Shown here: positions 45,279 to 54,085 of the stretch, in pieces
Layout of the letters: each line of letters opens with the position of its first letter
Numbering within the stretch: the stretch's first letter is position 1
Assembly: GCF_002009175.1 (NCBI RefSeq)
Contig: NZ_CP018047.1
Coordinates: 1,860,001-1,924,000, forward strand
Direction: 5' to 3'
DNA length: 64,000 nucleotides
From: Streptomyces niveus
GTDB lineage: Bacteria; Actinomycetota; Actinomycetes; Streptomycetales; Streptomycetaceae
Translations under genes and position numbers: made by a program
The notes under the pieces: generated by a model
The model's input: the letters and a program-made list of their open reading frames with translations, nothing else
Told to the model about the DNA's origin: nothing
Database searches by the model: none

Positions 45279-45536
45279 ATGGGCGTTTTTGCACGGCTTC
45301 GCAGGAAGTCCAGGCGGACGACGGAGGAGGTCGGGTCGGTGTCCCCGGCGGCGGAGGCCACCGAGGATGGAACCCCCACTCCCGAGGCGTCCGGGGCCGA
45401 ACCGGGTACGGATCCGGTTGCGGACAGCGGAAGTGACTGCGGCGGCGGCACGAAAGCCGCCGATGAAGTCGACATTCCGAAGCAGCAGACCGCCGGAGCG
45501 GCCGACAACGGAGTCGGCGAAGGCGCCCGCGCATAG
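45279..45536 (+). CDS. Small acidic protein of unknown function
   Basis: Streptomyces-type small protein, 85 aa. The N-terminus is basic (MGVFARLRRKSRRTTEE), then acidic/Ala/Gly-rich and probably disordered, with a conserved-looking tail DEVDIPKQQTAGAADNGVGEGARA. Similar proteins are sometimes annotated as gliding-motility proteins without evidence. ATG 45279 has GGAG 5 nt upstream. It lies 49 nt before the next small gene, probably in one transcript. Function unknown. Confidence 0.7.
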   Translation: MGVFARLRRKSRRTTEEVGSVSPAAEATEDGTPTPEASGAEPGTDPVADSGSDCGGGTKAADEVDIPKQQTAGAADNGVGEGARA

Positions 45537-45585
45537 TCGGCACAGCGCCGATCGCCCCGCACCGGGGCCCGAGGGAAGGTGACCC

Positions 45586-45861
45586 ATGAGCTTCCTTGAC
45601 TCACTGAAGTCCAAGCTGTCCCCCGCCAAGGACAAAGTCTCCGACCTCGCGCAGCAGCACGGGGGAAAGATCGGCGACGGTCTGGACAAGGCCGCGAAGA
45701 CGGTCGACCAGAAGACCAAGGGCAAGTACAGCGACAAGATCGAGTCCGGGACCGGAAAGGCCAAGGACGCCCTGGAGCGGATGTCTCACAAGGAAGGCAA
45801 GGACGGCGGCGAAACAGGCGGCACCACAAACCCGCCCTCCTCCCCGCCCCCGGCTTCCTGA
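45586..45861 (+). CDS. MT0933-like antitoxin family protein
   Basis: Lys/Asp-rich helical protein, 91 aa (LDSLKSKLSPAKDKVSDLAQQHGGKIGDG..., then VDQKTKGKYSDKIESGTGKAKDALERM), matching the small actinobacterial proteins annotated as MT0933-type antitoxins. The KTKGKY motif is typical. No toxin gene is recognised beside it, so the toxin-antitoxin role is doubtful here; it may be a stress or DNA-associated protein. ATG 45586 follows AAGGTGA. Confidence 0.75.
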   Translation: MSFLDSLKSKLSPAKDKVSDLAQQHGGKIGDGLDKAAKTVDQKTKGKYSDKIESGTGKAKDALERMSHKEGKDGGETGGTTNPPSSPPPAS

Positions 45862-45897
45862 GCCCCACCGAACGGCGACCGACGGACGAGTCCCGAC

Positions 45898-45953
45898 GCC
45901 TGACGGCGGGGGCGAAGCACCTTTCAGTGCTTCGCCCCCGCCGTCAGGCTTTT
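45898..45953 (+). terminator. Strong intrinsic terminator
   Basis: A perfect 23-bp stem (45898-45920 with 45927-45949, beginning GCCTGACGGCGG), loop CTTTCA, then TTTT (45950-45953). The longest perfect stem in the window, 36 nt past the small-protein stop. Beyond it lies an unexplained run of eight C at 45993-46000. Confidence 0.95.
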
Positions 45954-46070
45954 GGGCGCCATGCGTCGGTGTGATGTGGGGCCTGGGGGCCTCCCCCCCC
46001 ATTACCTTTTTGGCGGGCCCGCCCGGCCGACCACAGCGACATGAGCCGTCTACGGATCCTCGTCGGTCGC

Positions 46071-46289
46071 TCAGGGTCGGGCCAGACCGACCACGACGCT
46101 CACAAGCGAAGCGGTGGCCAGAACACCGCAGGTGAACCTGACCATCGCAGGTGTCAGGAGCCGATTGATCCCCAACGTGTTCGCCATGGAGCCGTGGATC
46201 CGCCACGCAACATCGCGCCAGTTGAACGCCACCATCAAAGTGGCGGCTCCAAAGACCACACCCCACCCAACCTCTGCCCACGCATTCAT
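46071..46289 (-). CDS. Small membrane protein, unknown
   Basis: The 72-aa protein has two hydrophobic helices (VGWGVVFGAATLMVAF near the start and RFTCGVLATASLVSVVVGLA near the end). Between them is a polar segment with WRIHGSMANTLGINRLLTPAMV. ATG 46289 follows GGGGGA. Codons use A/T at third position far more than the neighbours (GTT, TTT, ACT, TTG, AAT), suggesting transfer from another source or relaxed selection. Confidence 0.65.
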   Translation of the reverse strand: MNAWAEVGWGVVFGAATLMVAFNWRDVAWRIHGSMANTLGINRLLTPAMVRFTCGVLATASLVSVVVGLARP

Positions 46290-46385
46290 CGGTTCCCCCA
46301 CACAGACAGTCGGCGCCCACTATCGATCCTGGCGCTTGACCAAACTCATAGGGCTCCAGCCCACCTCGCCTCCCCTCCGGCCCCG

Positions 46386-47120
46386 TTACGACCAGGCCGC
46401 CACCAGGTAGCCCACGCCGTACGGCGCGTCTTCGTACAGCAGCGCGCCGCCCAGGGACGCTCCCTCGGCCGCGCCCGCGAGGACCTGCCAGCAGGCGCGG
46501 CCCGCCGCCTTCAGGTCGGTCGCCAGTAACTCGTCCAGCGCGGCGAGCGCCGCCACGTCCGCCGAGCCGAGCGCGCGTGCGACCTCGGCGTCGAAGGCCG
46601 CGGCGCGCTCGTCGAGATATCCGGGCGCCTTGAGCGTGCGGCACGCGCTGGCGTCGCCCATCACCAGCAGTCCCACCCGTTCGTCGCCCGTCGTGATGTC
46701 CTTACCGGTCTTGATACACCGCTCGGGGTCGAGAGGTTCCCGGACGGCGAGCCCCTGGATCGGCGAGGCGGTCCAGGCGACCTCGGCGAGCAGCCAGGCG
46801 GCGACGGCCAGCGAGGACGGCAGTTCGGCGCCGGACCGGTCTTCGCGGTGCTCGGGCCCCGGCGGCTTCCCGTCGAGCGTGACGTCGACGGCCACCCCGT
46901 AGCCCCGGAAGGAGCCGTGCGCACCCTGCGGGTACGTCTCCAGGTCGGTCGTACCCGCCGCCGGGCCGACGACGACCAGCCGGTCGGGCCTGGAGGCGGC
47001 GAGCACGCCGAGGGCGTCGGCGCACGCGTCTCGCGCGGCGTCGAGTTCCGGAGCGGCACCGGCGGCGACGGCCGGGACGAGCAGGGGCGGACAGGGGCAC
47101 ACGGCCGCGGATACGAGCAT
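46386..47120 (-). CDS. Class III extradiol ring-cleavage dioxygenase-like protein
   Basis: Protein of 244 aa, related to the LigB/MEMO fold: MLVSAAVCPCPPLLVPAVA, RPDRLVVVGPAAGTTDLETYPQG, GLLVMGDASACRTLKAPGYLDERA, and AGAAEGASLGGALLYEDAPYGVGYLVAAWS. It lacks obvious paired metal His residues of true dioxygenases at the start (PCPP in place of PHPP), so catalysis is uncertain. Codon 198 is TTA (plus-strand 46527-46529), rare in Streptomyces and translated by the bldA tRNA; translation may be developmentally controlled. It sits 67 nt downstream of miaB. Confidence 0.8.
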   Translation of the reverse strand: MLVSAAVCPCPPLLVPAVAAGAAPELDAARDACADALGVLAASRPDRLVVVGPAAGTTDLETYPQGAHGSFRGYGVAVDVTLDGKPPGPEHREDRSGAELPSSLAVAAWLLAEVAWTASPIQGLAVREPLDPERCIKTGKDITTGDERVGLLVMGDASACRTLKAPGYLDERAAAFDAEVARALGSADVAALAALDELLATDLKAAGRACWQVLAGAAEGASLGGALLYEDAPYGVGYLVAAWS

Positions 47121-47187
47121 GCTGCGCAGACTAGGTCACGGCTACGTGTGACCTCGGCCCGCCGACGTCACAGCGCCGGAGCGGGCG

Positions 47188-48714
47188 TCACACCACCGAG
47201 CAGCCGCCGGTCGCCGCGGGCAGCGGCGGCGGGACGCCGATCGACGGCAGACCGAGCAGGACGCCCGTGGGCTCGGGCGGGGCCGCGTTGCGCCTCTCCC
47301 AGGCGTCTCCGGAGCGCGTGCGTCGAATCCGCGTCGTCGGGCCTTCGGCGAGCAGATGGTGCGGGGCCGCGTACGTGATGTCGACGGTCACCACGTCGCC
47401 CGGACGTACCTCCTGGTCGGGCGCGGTGAAGTGCACCAGCCGGTTGTCCGGCGCGCGGCCGGAGAGCCGGCGGGTGGCTCCGTCCTTGCGGCCCTCGCCT
47501 TCGGCGATCATGACGTCGAGAGTGCGGCCGACCTGCGCCTTGTTCTCGTCCCAGGAGATCTCCTCCTGGAGGGCGACGAGGCGCAGGTAGCGCTCCTGCA
47601 CGACCTCCTTGGGAATCTGCCCGTCCATGTCGGCGGCGGGCGTTCCGGGGCGCTTGGAGTACTGGAAGGTGAAGGCGTTGGCGAAGCGCGCCTCGCGCAC
47701 CGTGTGCATCGTCTGCTGGAAGTCTTCCTCGGTCTCGCCCGGGAAGCCCACGATGATGTCGGTGGAGATGGCGGCGTGCGGGATGGCCGCGCGGACCTTG
47801 TCGATGATGCCGAGGAACCGCTCCTGGCGGTACGAGCGGCGCATCGCCCTCAGGACGGTGTCCGAGCCGGACTGGAGCGGCATGTGCAGCTGCGGCATGA
47901 CGTTGGGCGTCTCAGCCATCGCGGCGATGACGTCGTCGGTGAAGTCACGCGGGTGCGGCGAGGTGAAGCGGACGCGCTCCAGGCCCTCGATCTTCCCGCA
48001 GGCCCGCAGGAGCTTGGAGAAGGCCTCGCGGTCCCCCATGTCGGAGCCGTAGGCGTTGACGTTCTGGCCGAGGAGCGTGATCTCCGAGACGCCTTCCGCG
48101 ACGAGCGCCTCGACCTCGGCGAGTACGTCACCGGGGCGGCGGTCCTTCTCCTTGCCACGCAGCGCCGGGACGATGCAGAAGGTGCAGGTGTTGTTGCAGC
48201 CCACGGAGATGGAGACCCACGCGGCGTAGGCGGACTCGCGGCGGGTCGGCAGTGTGGACGGGAACGCCTCCAGCGACTCGGCGATCTCGATCTGCGCCTC
48301 TTCCTGCACGCGGGCGCGCTCCAGCAGTACGGGGAGCTTGCCGATGTTGTGCGTACCGAAGACGACGTCGACCCAGGGCGCCCTCTTGACGATGGTGTCG
48401 CGGTCCTTCTGGGCGAGGCAGCCGCCGACGGCGATCTGCATGCCGGGGCGGCGGGTCTTCATCGGTGCGAGCCGGCCGAGGTTGCCGTACAGCTTGTTGT
48501 CGGCGTTCTCGCGTACGGCGCAGGTGTTGAAGACGACGACGTCGGCGTCGCCGTCGGCGCCCTCGGGGGCCCGGACATACCCGGCGTCCTCCAGCAGACC
48601 GGACAATCGCTCGGAGTCGTGGACGTTCATCTGGCACCCGTAGGTGCGCACCTCGTAGGTCCGGTCAACGCCCACTTCGTCCACCGCCGCGGCCCGGTCA
48701 CTGCTGTTTGTCAC
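47188..48714 (-). CDS. miaB: tRNA-2-methylthio-N6-dimethylallyladenosine synthase MiaB
   Basis: Radical SAM enzyme that adds a methylthio group to A37 of tRNAs modified by MiaA. The protein is 508 aa. An auxiliary-cluster MTTase domain holds three Cys ([25 protein letters not shown]). The radical SAM motif is CNNTCTFC; the SAM-binding region has [10 protein letters not shown] and MPLQSGSD; a C-terminal TRAM domain has LVHFTAP. A ~55-residue extra tail follows. GTG 48714. The adjacent dioxygenase-like gene, which has a TTA codon, is just downstream. Confidence 0.97.
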   Translation of the reverse strand: MTNSSDRAAAVDEVGVDRTYEVRTYGCQMNVHDSERLSGLLEDAGYVRAPEGADGDADVVVFNTCAVRENADNKLYGNLGRLAPMKTRRPGMQIAVGGCLAQKDRDTIVKRAPWVDVVFGTHNIGKLPVLLERARVQEEAQIEIAESLEAFPSTLPTRRESAYAAWVSISVGCNNTCTFCIVPALRGKEKDRRPGDVLAEVEALVAEGVSEITLLGQNVNAYGSDMGDREAFSKLLRACGKIEGLERVRFTSPHPRDFTDDVIAAMAETPNVMPQLHMPLQSGSDTVLRAMRRSYRQERFLGIIDKVRAAIPHAAISTDIIVGFPGETEEDFQQTMHTVREARFANAFTFQYSKRPGTPAADMDGQIPKEVVQERYLRLVALQEEISWDENKAQVGRTLDVMIAEGEGRKDGATRRLSGRAPDNRLVHFTAPDQEVRPGDVVTVDITYAAPHHLLAEGPTTRIRRTRSGDAWERRNAAPPEPTGVLLGLPSIGVPPPLPAATGGCSVV

Positions 48715-48908
48715 CCGTCCAGGGTAAGGGGGTGCCCGAGGTGGCCCCGCCAGCGGAACGGTGCGGCCAGCGAATCCCGTGCGCCACCGGCGTACCGGCT
48801 TCGGCGTTTCGGCCGCTCCTCGCCCCCGGGAACGATCTCGATTGACCCATGGAATCGCGCGCCGAATGCCCCCTTCAGGCGGTCACCCGGAGCCCTAGAT
48901 TCGTCTTC

Positions 48909-49412
48909 ATGAACAGGACGACGAACTCCGCACCCCGCTCCCACCAGCCGCTTCTCACCCGTGGCGGCGCAGCCGAGGCCCTTGCCGACGCTCCCGGCAG
49001 CGTGATCACGCTGTTCGCCGACTCGGACACGACGGGCGGCGCGCTCACCGTCAACACGGCCCGCTTCGAGAAGGGCGCGGCGGGGGCGCCCGTGCACTTC
49101 CACACCCGTGCCACCGAGTTCTTCTTCGTCGTCGACGGCACGCTCCAGGTGCTGGTCGGCGAGGAGGTACTGACCCTGGAGAAGGGCGATTTCCTCGCCG
49201 TACCGCCGCACACGCCGCACGCCTTCGCGCCCGCCCCGGACGCGACCGCGGAGGTCCTGGTCGGCTTCACGCCGGGCATGGACCGGTTCGACTACTACCG
49301 GCTGCTCGGGCGCGTCCACGACGGCGAGGCGACCGTGCAGGACATCAAGGACTCCTCGGAGGAGTACGACAACCACTACGCGCGCAGCCAGGCGTGGGAC
49401 GAGCGCGTCTGA
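48909..49412 (+). CDS. Cupin-domain protein (quercetin 2,3-dioxygenase-like)
   Basis: The 167-aa single-domain cupin has metal-site motif HFHTRATEFFFVVDG (~61-75, His-x-His...Glu) and second motif DFLAVPPHTPHAF (~92-104). C-terminal helices YYRLLGRVHDGEATVQDIKDSS follow. Dioxygenase or isomerase activity is possible; substrate unknown. ATG 48909 has no ribosome site, and TAGATT (48896-48901) 7 nt upstream could be a -10 for a leaderless transcript. It is divergent from miaB. Confidence 0.85.
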   Translation: MNRTTNSAPRSHQPLLTRGGAAEALADAPGSVITLFADSDTTGGALTVNTARFEKGAAGAPVHFHTRATEFFFVVDGTLQVLVGEEVLTLEKGDFLAVPPHTPHAFAPAPDATAEVLVGFTPGMDRFDYYRLLGRVHDGEATVQDIKDSSEEYDNHYARSQAWDERV

Positions 49413-49758
49413 CGTCCGTACGGAGGCGACGGCGCCCGGCCGGATCAAGCCGGTCGGGTCCGGGATGGTTTGACCGTTGAAGTCGGGGGTACGGGCTGTG
49501 GGCTGCGCCCAGCGCCGGGCCTGGGGAGGTCTGAGGTGCTGGTCAACCCGGTCCCCCGGATCTGCGAAGAACGTGGGACCGGGGCGCAGTCCTCTCGTCG
49601 CGGAACCGTCCGACAGCCCTGTGAGCGGCGCGGAGCGCTTGTTCCGCGCCATCTCCTTCTCGTTGTAGGTGCTCCGATGGGCCGGCCGTCCGCGGTGGAC
49701 CCAAGCCGGTGAGGGCAAGGCCTGGTCTTCACGGTGCGTGAGCTGGCAGGATCACCGC
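49413..49758. other. Intergenic with a terminator-like hairpin
   Basis: The cupin gene is followed by CCCGGCCGG (49435-49443) and CCGGTCGGG (49450-49458), a 9-bp stem with one mismatch. The remaining ~300 nt before the TAXI gene has no convincing gene or motif. Confidence 0.5.
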
Positions 49759-50760
49759 ATGTTCCCCCTTCCGCCCCGTATGAGCCGTCGCACCGCCTTC
49801 GTAGGAGGCGTGGCCGCCCTGGTGGTGGCCGGGCTGCTGGCGTGGTGGCTGGTGCCGCTCGGGGAGAAGACACCGAGCGGGTCCCTGAAGTTCAGTACGG
49901 GCGTGACGAGCGGGGTCTATCAGCGCTACGGGGACCTCCTGAAGGAGGATCTCGCCAAGGATCTGCCGAATGTGTCGATAGGGCTGCTGACCAGCGAGGG
50001 GTCGCAGGAGAACATCTCGCGCGTGGCCACCGGGAAGGCCGACTTCACGATCGCCACGGCCGACGCGGTCGCCAAGTACCAGCGGGACAACGGGCCGGGG
50101 GCCGACCGGCTGAGGGGCTGTGCGCGGCTCTACGACGACTACGTACAGCTGATCGTGGCGAAGGACTCGGACATCAAGTCCGCACGGGACCTGCGCGGCA
50201 AGCGTGTGGGCGTGGGGCAGGAGGGTTCGGGGGTGCGGCTGATCGCCGACCGTCTGCTGGCCGCGGCCGGGCTGCATCCCACGAAGGACGTGACGGCGGT
50301 CTCGGCGGGCATCGACACCATGCCGGGCCGTCTGGAGTCGGGCGACCTGGACGCGTTCTTCTGGTCCGGCGGGCTGCCCACCGCCTCCGTCCAGCAGTTG
50401 TCGGAGCGCTTCGACATCCGGCTGGTGCCCCTCGACGACGCCCTTGTCGACAGGTTGCACCAGACGGCCAGGGTGGCGACCCGCTACTACCGCTCCGCGG
50501 TGATGCCGGCCGACGCGTACAAGAAGGCGCAGGACGGTACGGCGGTGCCGACGGTGGCCGTGGCGAATCTGCTGGTGACCACGGACCGGATCGACCCCGA
50601 ACTGACCGAGGGTTTCACCCGCACCGTGATCAAGAGCCGGGACCGGATAGGCAAGAAGGTCCACCCGGCGCAGCTCGTGGATCTGCGGACGGCGATCTAC
50701 ACCGATCCGCTGCGACTGCACGAAGGCGCGCTGCGTTACTACCAGTCGGTCAAGCCGTAG
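49759..50760 (+). CDS. TAXI-family (TRAP-associated) extracytoplasmic substrate-binding protein
   Basis: Binding protein of 333 aa. The N-terminus has a single hydrophobic segment (AFVGGVAALVVAGLLAWWLVPLG) but no lipobox Cys, so it is either cleaved or membrane-anchored. TAXI motifs: LKFSTGVTSGVYQRYGDLL, TSEGSQENISRVATGKADF (~80), GKRVGVGQEGSGVRLIADRLL (~148), DLDAFFWSGGLPTASVQ (~190). ATG 49759 follows AGGA. No TRAP membrane subunits are in the window. It converges on the gluK kinase gene with a terminator between. Ligand may be glutamate-like, but that is only inferred from position. Confidence 0.85.
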   Translation: MFPLPPRMSRRTAFVGGVAALVVAGLLAWWLVPLGEKTPSGSLKFSTGVTSGVYQRYGDLLKEDLAKDLPNVSIGLLTSEGSQENISRVATGKADFTIATADAVAKYQRDNGPGADRLRGCARLYDDYVQLIVAKDSDIKSARDLRGKRVGVGQEGSGVRLIADRLLAAAGLHPTKDVTAVSAGIDTMPGRLESGDLDAFFWSGGLPTASVQQLSERFDIRLVPLDDALVDRLHQTARVATRYYRSAVMPADAYKKAQDGTAVPTVAVANLLVTTDRIDPELTEGFTRTVIKSRDRIGKKVHPAQLVDLRTAIYTDPLRLHEGALRYYQSVKP

Positions 50761-50782
50761 GTCCGTCGCACGGCGGTCCTAC

Positions 50783-50806
50783 GGGTCCGCCCGGTGGCCC
50801 TTTTTT
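50783..50806. terminator. Intrinsic terminator, TAXI gene / gluK
   Basis: GGGTC (50783-50787) pairs with GGCCC (50796-50800), allowing a G-T pair; directly followed by TTTTTT (50801-50806). The stem is short but the T-tract is clear. Confidence 0.65.
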
Positions 50807-50862
50807 AAGAGGTGGCCCCCAGGGAGTCGTCCTCCTGAAGAGGTGGCGCCCGGCAGTGGTTC

Positions 50863-52290
50863 TCATGAGGAGGCCGGCGACGACCTCGGGACGGTGAGCG
50901 TCACCCGCAGCCCGCGCGGGTCGCCGTGTTCGTACGCGATGGTCCCGCCGCCCGCCGTGAGCAGCGCCCGTGAGATGGACAGGCCGAGACCTGATCCCTT
51001 GACGTTCTGGTGGCGGTTGCTGCGCCAGAACCGGTCGCCGATCCGGTCCATCTCGTCGTCGGACAGTCCGGGGCCGCCGTCGGTGACGGTGATGGTGGTG
51101 CGGTCGCTGCCGCCCCGCGCGACCCGCACGTCCACCTCGCCGCCCTCCGGCGTGAACTTCAGGGCGTTGTCCACGACCGCGTCGAGCGCGCTGGAGAGGG
51201 CGACGGGGTCCGCCCAGCCGGTGACGGCGCCGGTGCTCTCGGTCAGCCGGACGCCCTTCTCCTCGGCGTAGGCCCGCCACGCCGCGACGCGCTCGGACGC
51301 CAGGGCGCCGACGTCGGTGAGCCGCAGATCGGCGGCGGCGTGTTCGGCCAGCGCCAGGTCCAGCAGATCGTCGAGGACCTGCCCGAGTCGCTTGCCCTCC
51401 GTACGGACGGAGGCGATCTCCTCGTTCCCGGCGGGCAGTTCGAGGGCGAGCAGTTCGATCCGCAGCAGCAGGGCGGCGAGCGGATTGCGCAGTTGGTGGG
51501 AGGCGTCGGCGACGAAGGCGCGCTGCTGTTCGAGGACGTCCTCGACGTTGTCGGCCATCTCGTTGAAGGAGTCGGCGAGCCGTCGCAGTTCCGGCGGGCC
51601 CCCGGCGGCGGCGACGCGGGATTTCATCCGCCCGGTGGCGATGTCGTGCGTGGCGGCGTCCAGGACGCGTACGGGGCGCAGCACCCAGCCGGTGAGACGG
51701 ATCGCCGCCCCCACGGCGAGCAGCATGGCGGCGGCCTCGCCTGCCGCGATGTACAGCCAGCCCTCGAAGGTCCGTGAACGCATCTGTCCGGTGGGCGAAT
51801 CGGTCACGACGACGGCGACGACGTCCCCGTCCCGTACCACCGGCGAGGCGACGATCAGCCGCCCGTGCGCCTGCCAGGGCCAGACCTGCTGGGGGTCGTC
51901 GCTGCGCCGCCCGAGGAGGGCCTCCTGGAAGGCCAGGCGCCCCTCTCCCGTCCGGGGCACCGTCCAGTCCCCGGGGGCCCGCGCCATGGCTTCTCCGTCG
52001 CGGTAGAAGACGCCCGCGCGGATGCCGTACACCTCGTGGTAGCGCTTGAGTTCCTCCTCCAGCATGGATCCGCGCTCGTCGGATCCGCTGCCCGTGCCGG
52101 AGCCCGCGTCGGAGACGTCGCCCTCGCTGACGAACTGGGCGAGCGCGGCGACGCGCGCCGTGTCGTCGATCCGGTCGACGACCACACCCTGCTGTTGCGC
52201 CGCGGCGAGACTCACGGCGAGCGGGAAGCCGAGCGCGAGGAGCACGCCCGCCATGAGGACGATGAGCAGCGGCAGAAGTCGGGTACTCAC
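50863..52290 (-). CDS. gluK: Sensor histidine kinase, GluK type
   Basis: Membrane sensor kinase of 475 aa. First helix ~5-30 (LLPLLIVLMAGVLLALGFPL), extracytoplasmic sensor domain ~31-165, second helix (GWLYIAAGEAAAMLLAVGAAIRL), then HAMP. The phosphorylated His is in FVADASHQLRNPLAALLLR. N box is DPVALSSALDAVVDNALKFTP, G1 is DGGPGLSDD and G2 is GSGLGLSISR. GTG 52290. It is 6 nt after gluR and lies beside gluABCD. This matches the GluR-GluK glutamate-sensing pair known next to gluABCD in S. coelicolor; assignment is by position and architecture. Confidence 0.85.
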   Translation of the reverse strand: MSTRLLPLLIVLMAGVLLALGFPLAVSLAAAQQQGVVVDRIDDTARVAALAQFVSEGDVSDAGSGTGSGSDERGSMLEEELKRYHEVYGIRAGVFYRDGEAMARAPGDWTVPRTGEGRLAFQEALLGRRSDDPQQVWPWQAHGRLIVASPVVRDGDVVAVVVTDSPTGQMRSRTFEGWLYIAAGEAAAMLLAVGAAIRLTGWVLRPVRVLDAATHDIATGRMKSRVAAAGGPPELRRLADSFNEMADNVEDVLEQQRAFVADASHQLRNPLAALLLRIELLALELPAGNEEIASVRTEGKRLGQVLDDLLDLALAEHAAADLRLTDVGALASERVAAWRAYAEEKGVRLTESTGAVTGWADPVALSSALDAVVDNALKFTPEGGEVDVRVARGGSDRTTITVTDGGPGLSDDEMDRIGDRFWRSNRHQNVKGSGLGLSISRALLTAGGGTIAYEHGDPRGLRVTLTVPRSSPASS

Positions 52291-52296
52291 CGGGTA

Positions 52297-53010
52297 CTAC
52301 GGTCCTTGGTGGGCGGCGGGGGCGACGAGGCGGTAGCCGACGCCGCGTACGGTCTCGATCAGCGCCGGCATCCGGAGTTTGGAGCGCAGGGACGCCACAT
52401 GCACCTCGAGTGTGCGGCCGGTCCCCTCCCAACTGGTGCGCCACACCTCGCTGATGATCTGCTCGCGCCGGAAGACGACGCCGGGGCGCTGCGCGAGCAG
52501 GGCGAGCAGGTCGAACTCCTTGCGGGTCAGCTGGATCGGGGCGTCGTCCACGGTGACGCGGCGGGTGGACAGTTCGATGGTGACGGGTCCGAGCCGCAGG
52601 GAGTCACCGCCGCCCTGTCCGGATTCCTCGCCGCCGACGTTGCGGCGGCTGACGGCGTGGATACGGGCGAGCAGTTCACCGGTGTCGTACGGCTTGGTCA
52701 CGTAGTCGTCCGCGCCGAGGTTCAGCCCGTGGATACGGGAGCGGACGTCGGCACGCGCCGTCACCATGATCACCGGTGTCGAGCAGAGTTTGCGGATCTT
52801 GCCGCAGACCGCGTAGCCGTCCTGGTCGGGCAGTCCGAGGTCGAGGAGTACGACTCCGTAAGGAGACTTCGTCCCGTCGGTCACCGGGAGCAGGGCCTGG
52901 AGGGCCTCTTCGCCGCTGCGCGCGTGGGTGACTTCGAATCCGTGTCTGGCCAGTACCGCGGCGAGGGCCGCGGCGACATGGTCGTCGTCCTCGACGAGCA
53001 GCAGCCTCAT
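52297..53010 (-). CDS. gluR: OmpR/PhoB-family response regulator, GluR type
   Basis: Response regulator of 237 aa. The receiver domain has acidic pair EDD (7-9), phospho-acceptor Asp in VVLLDLGLPDQDGYAV, Thr in VIMVTARAD and Lys in DYVTKPYDTGEL. The C-terminal winged helix carries LTRKEFDLLALLAQRPGVVFRREQIISEVW and RTLEVHVASLRSKLR. ATG 53010 follows GGAGGAG. It starts back-to-back with gluA, so it can bind a shared control region; in S. coelicolor GluR is known to activate glutamate uptake genes. Confidence 0.88.
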   Translation of the reverse strand: MRLLLVEDDDHVAAALAAVLARHGFEVTHARSGEEALQALLPVTDGTKSPYGVVLLDLGLPDQDGYAVCGKIRKLCSTPVIMVTARADVRSRIHGLNLGADDYVTKPYDTGELLARIHAVSRRNVGGEESGQGGGDSLRLGPVTIELSTRRVTVDDAPIQLTRKEFDLLALLAQRPGVVFRREQIISEVWRTSWEGTGRTLEVHVASLRSKLRMPALIETVRGVGYRLVAPAAHQGP

Positions 53011-53261
53011 GGCCCTCCTCCGTGGTGTGGCGGTCACAGTACGTACCAGGGCATCCACGCCCATGGCTGCCGCAGCAGTCAAGTCACTTCCCGTTAAGGG
53101 ACAGTTTCCGTTACCCACCCGGTACGCCGAACCGGCCCTCTTCACACGGAGTGTCCGGTTGCGGCCGGATCGTTATGCTCAATTTCCCCTCAGATGTAAT
53201 GACGCTGGTCGCAGTGCGTGACTAAGGTCCTCCCAACCGAGGAGGACGGAGCAAGAAGCCG
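53011..53261. promoter_or_regulatory. gluR/gluA divergent control region with CCGTTA repeats
   Basis: The gap between gluR and gluA contains TTCCCGTTA (53088-53096) and TTTCCGTTA (53105-53113), which share CCGTTA at a 17-bp offset. They could be part of a response-regulator site, though OmpR-type repeats normally recur at about 11 bp. An AT-richer stretch (53170-53210) lies closer to gluA and may hold its promoter. Confidence 0.4.
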
Positions 53262-54047
53262 ATGAGCGGAGTTTCAGTGACCAAGGACACCGAGGACGCC
53301 AGGCCGGCGTCGGGCGACCTGGTCGTGCTGAGCAACGTCAACAAGCACTTCGGCGCGCTGCATGTGCTCCAGGACATCGATCTGACCATCGCCCGTGGCG
53401 AGGTCGTCGTCGTGATCGGGCCCTCGGGGTCCGGCAAGTCCACACTGTGCCGCGCCATCAACCGTCTGGAGCCGATCGACTCCGGCAGCATTTCTCTCGA
53501 CGGGAAGCCGCTGCCCGCCGAAGGCAAGGAACTTGCCCGGCTGCGCGCCGACGTCGGCATGGTCTTCCAGTCCTTCAACCTCTTCGCGCACAAGACGGTC
53601 CTGGAGAACGTCACTCTGGGACAGATCAAGGTCCGCAAGAAGGACAAGCGGGCCGCGGACGAGTTCGCACGGACCCTGCTGGACCGCGTGGGTGTGGCCA
53701 ACCAGGCGGACAAGTACCCTGCGCAGCTCTCCGGTGGCCAGCAGCAGCGTGTGGCGATCGCCCGCGCGCTGGCCATGGAGCCCAAGGTGATGCTCTTCGA
53801 CGAGCCGACCTCGGCGCTCGACCCGGAGATGATCAACGAGGTGCTCGAAGTCATGCAGCAGCTCGCACGTGACGGTATGACCATGGTCGTGGTGACCCAC
53901 GAGATGGGCTTCGCGCGGTCCGCCGCGAATCGGGTCGTCTTCATGGCGGACGGCCAGATCGTCGAAGAGGCGACGCCGGAGCAGTTCTTCACCAATCCTC
54001 GCAGCGACCGCGCCAAGGACTTCCTGTCGAAGATCCTGCACCACTGA
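53262..54047 (+). CDS. gluA: Glutamate ABC transporter ATPase GluA
   Basis: ATP-binding subunit of the glutamate importer, 261 aa. Walker [10 protein letters not shown] (~53), Q-loop VFQSFNLF, signature LSGGQQQR (~156), Walker [13 protein letters not shown] (~173), His switch [18 protein letters not shown] 53262 is used; GTG 53277, with GGAG 5 nt before it, is a strong alternative giving 256 aa. First gene of gluABCD and divergent from gluR. Confidence 0.95.
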   Translation: MSGVSVTKDTEDARPASGDLVVLSNVNKHFGALHVLQDIDLTIARGEVVVVIGPSGSGKSTLCRAINRLEPIDSGSISLDGKPLPAEGKELARLRADVGMVFQSFNLFAHKTVLENVTLGQIKVRKKDKRAADEFARTLLDRVGVANQADKYPAQLSGGQQQRVAIARALAMEPKVMLFDEPTSALDPEMINEVLEVMQQLARDGMTMVVVTHEMGFARSAANRVVFMADGQIVEEATPEQFFTNPRSDRAKDFLSKILHH

Positions 54048-54085
54048 GCTGCCCGTAACTTTCGAGACAACGAAGGATGTTGACC

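Noticed and set aside
45950..46010. 6C RNA-like element because of the C8 run
   Set aside because: Only one C-run is present and no pair of hairpins with C-rich loops could be drawn.
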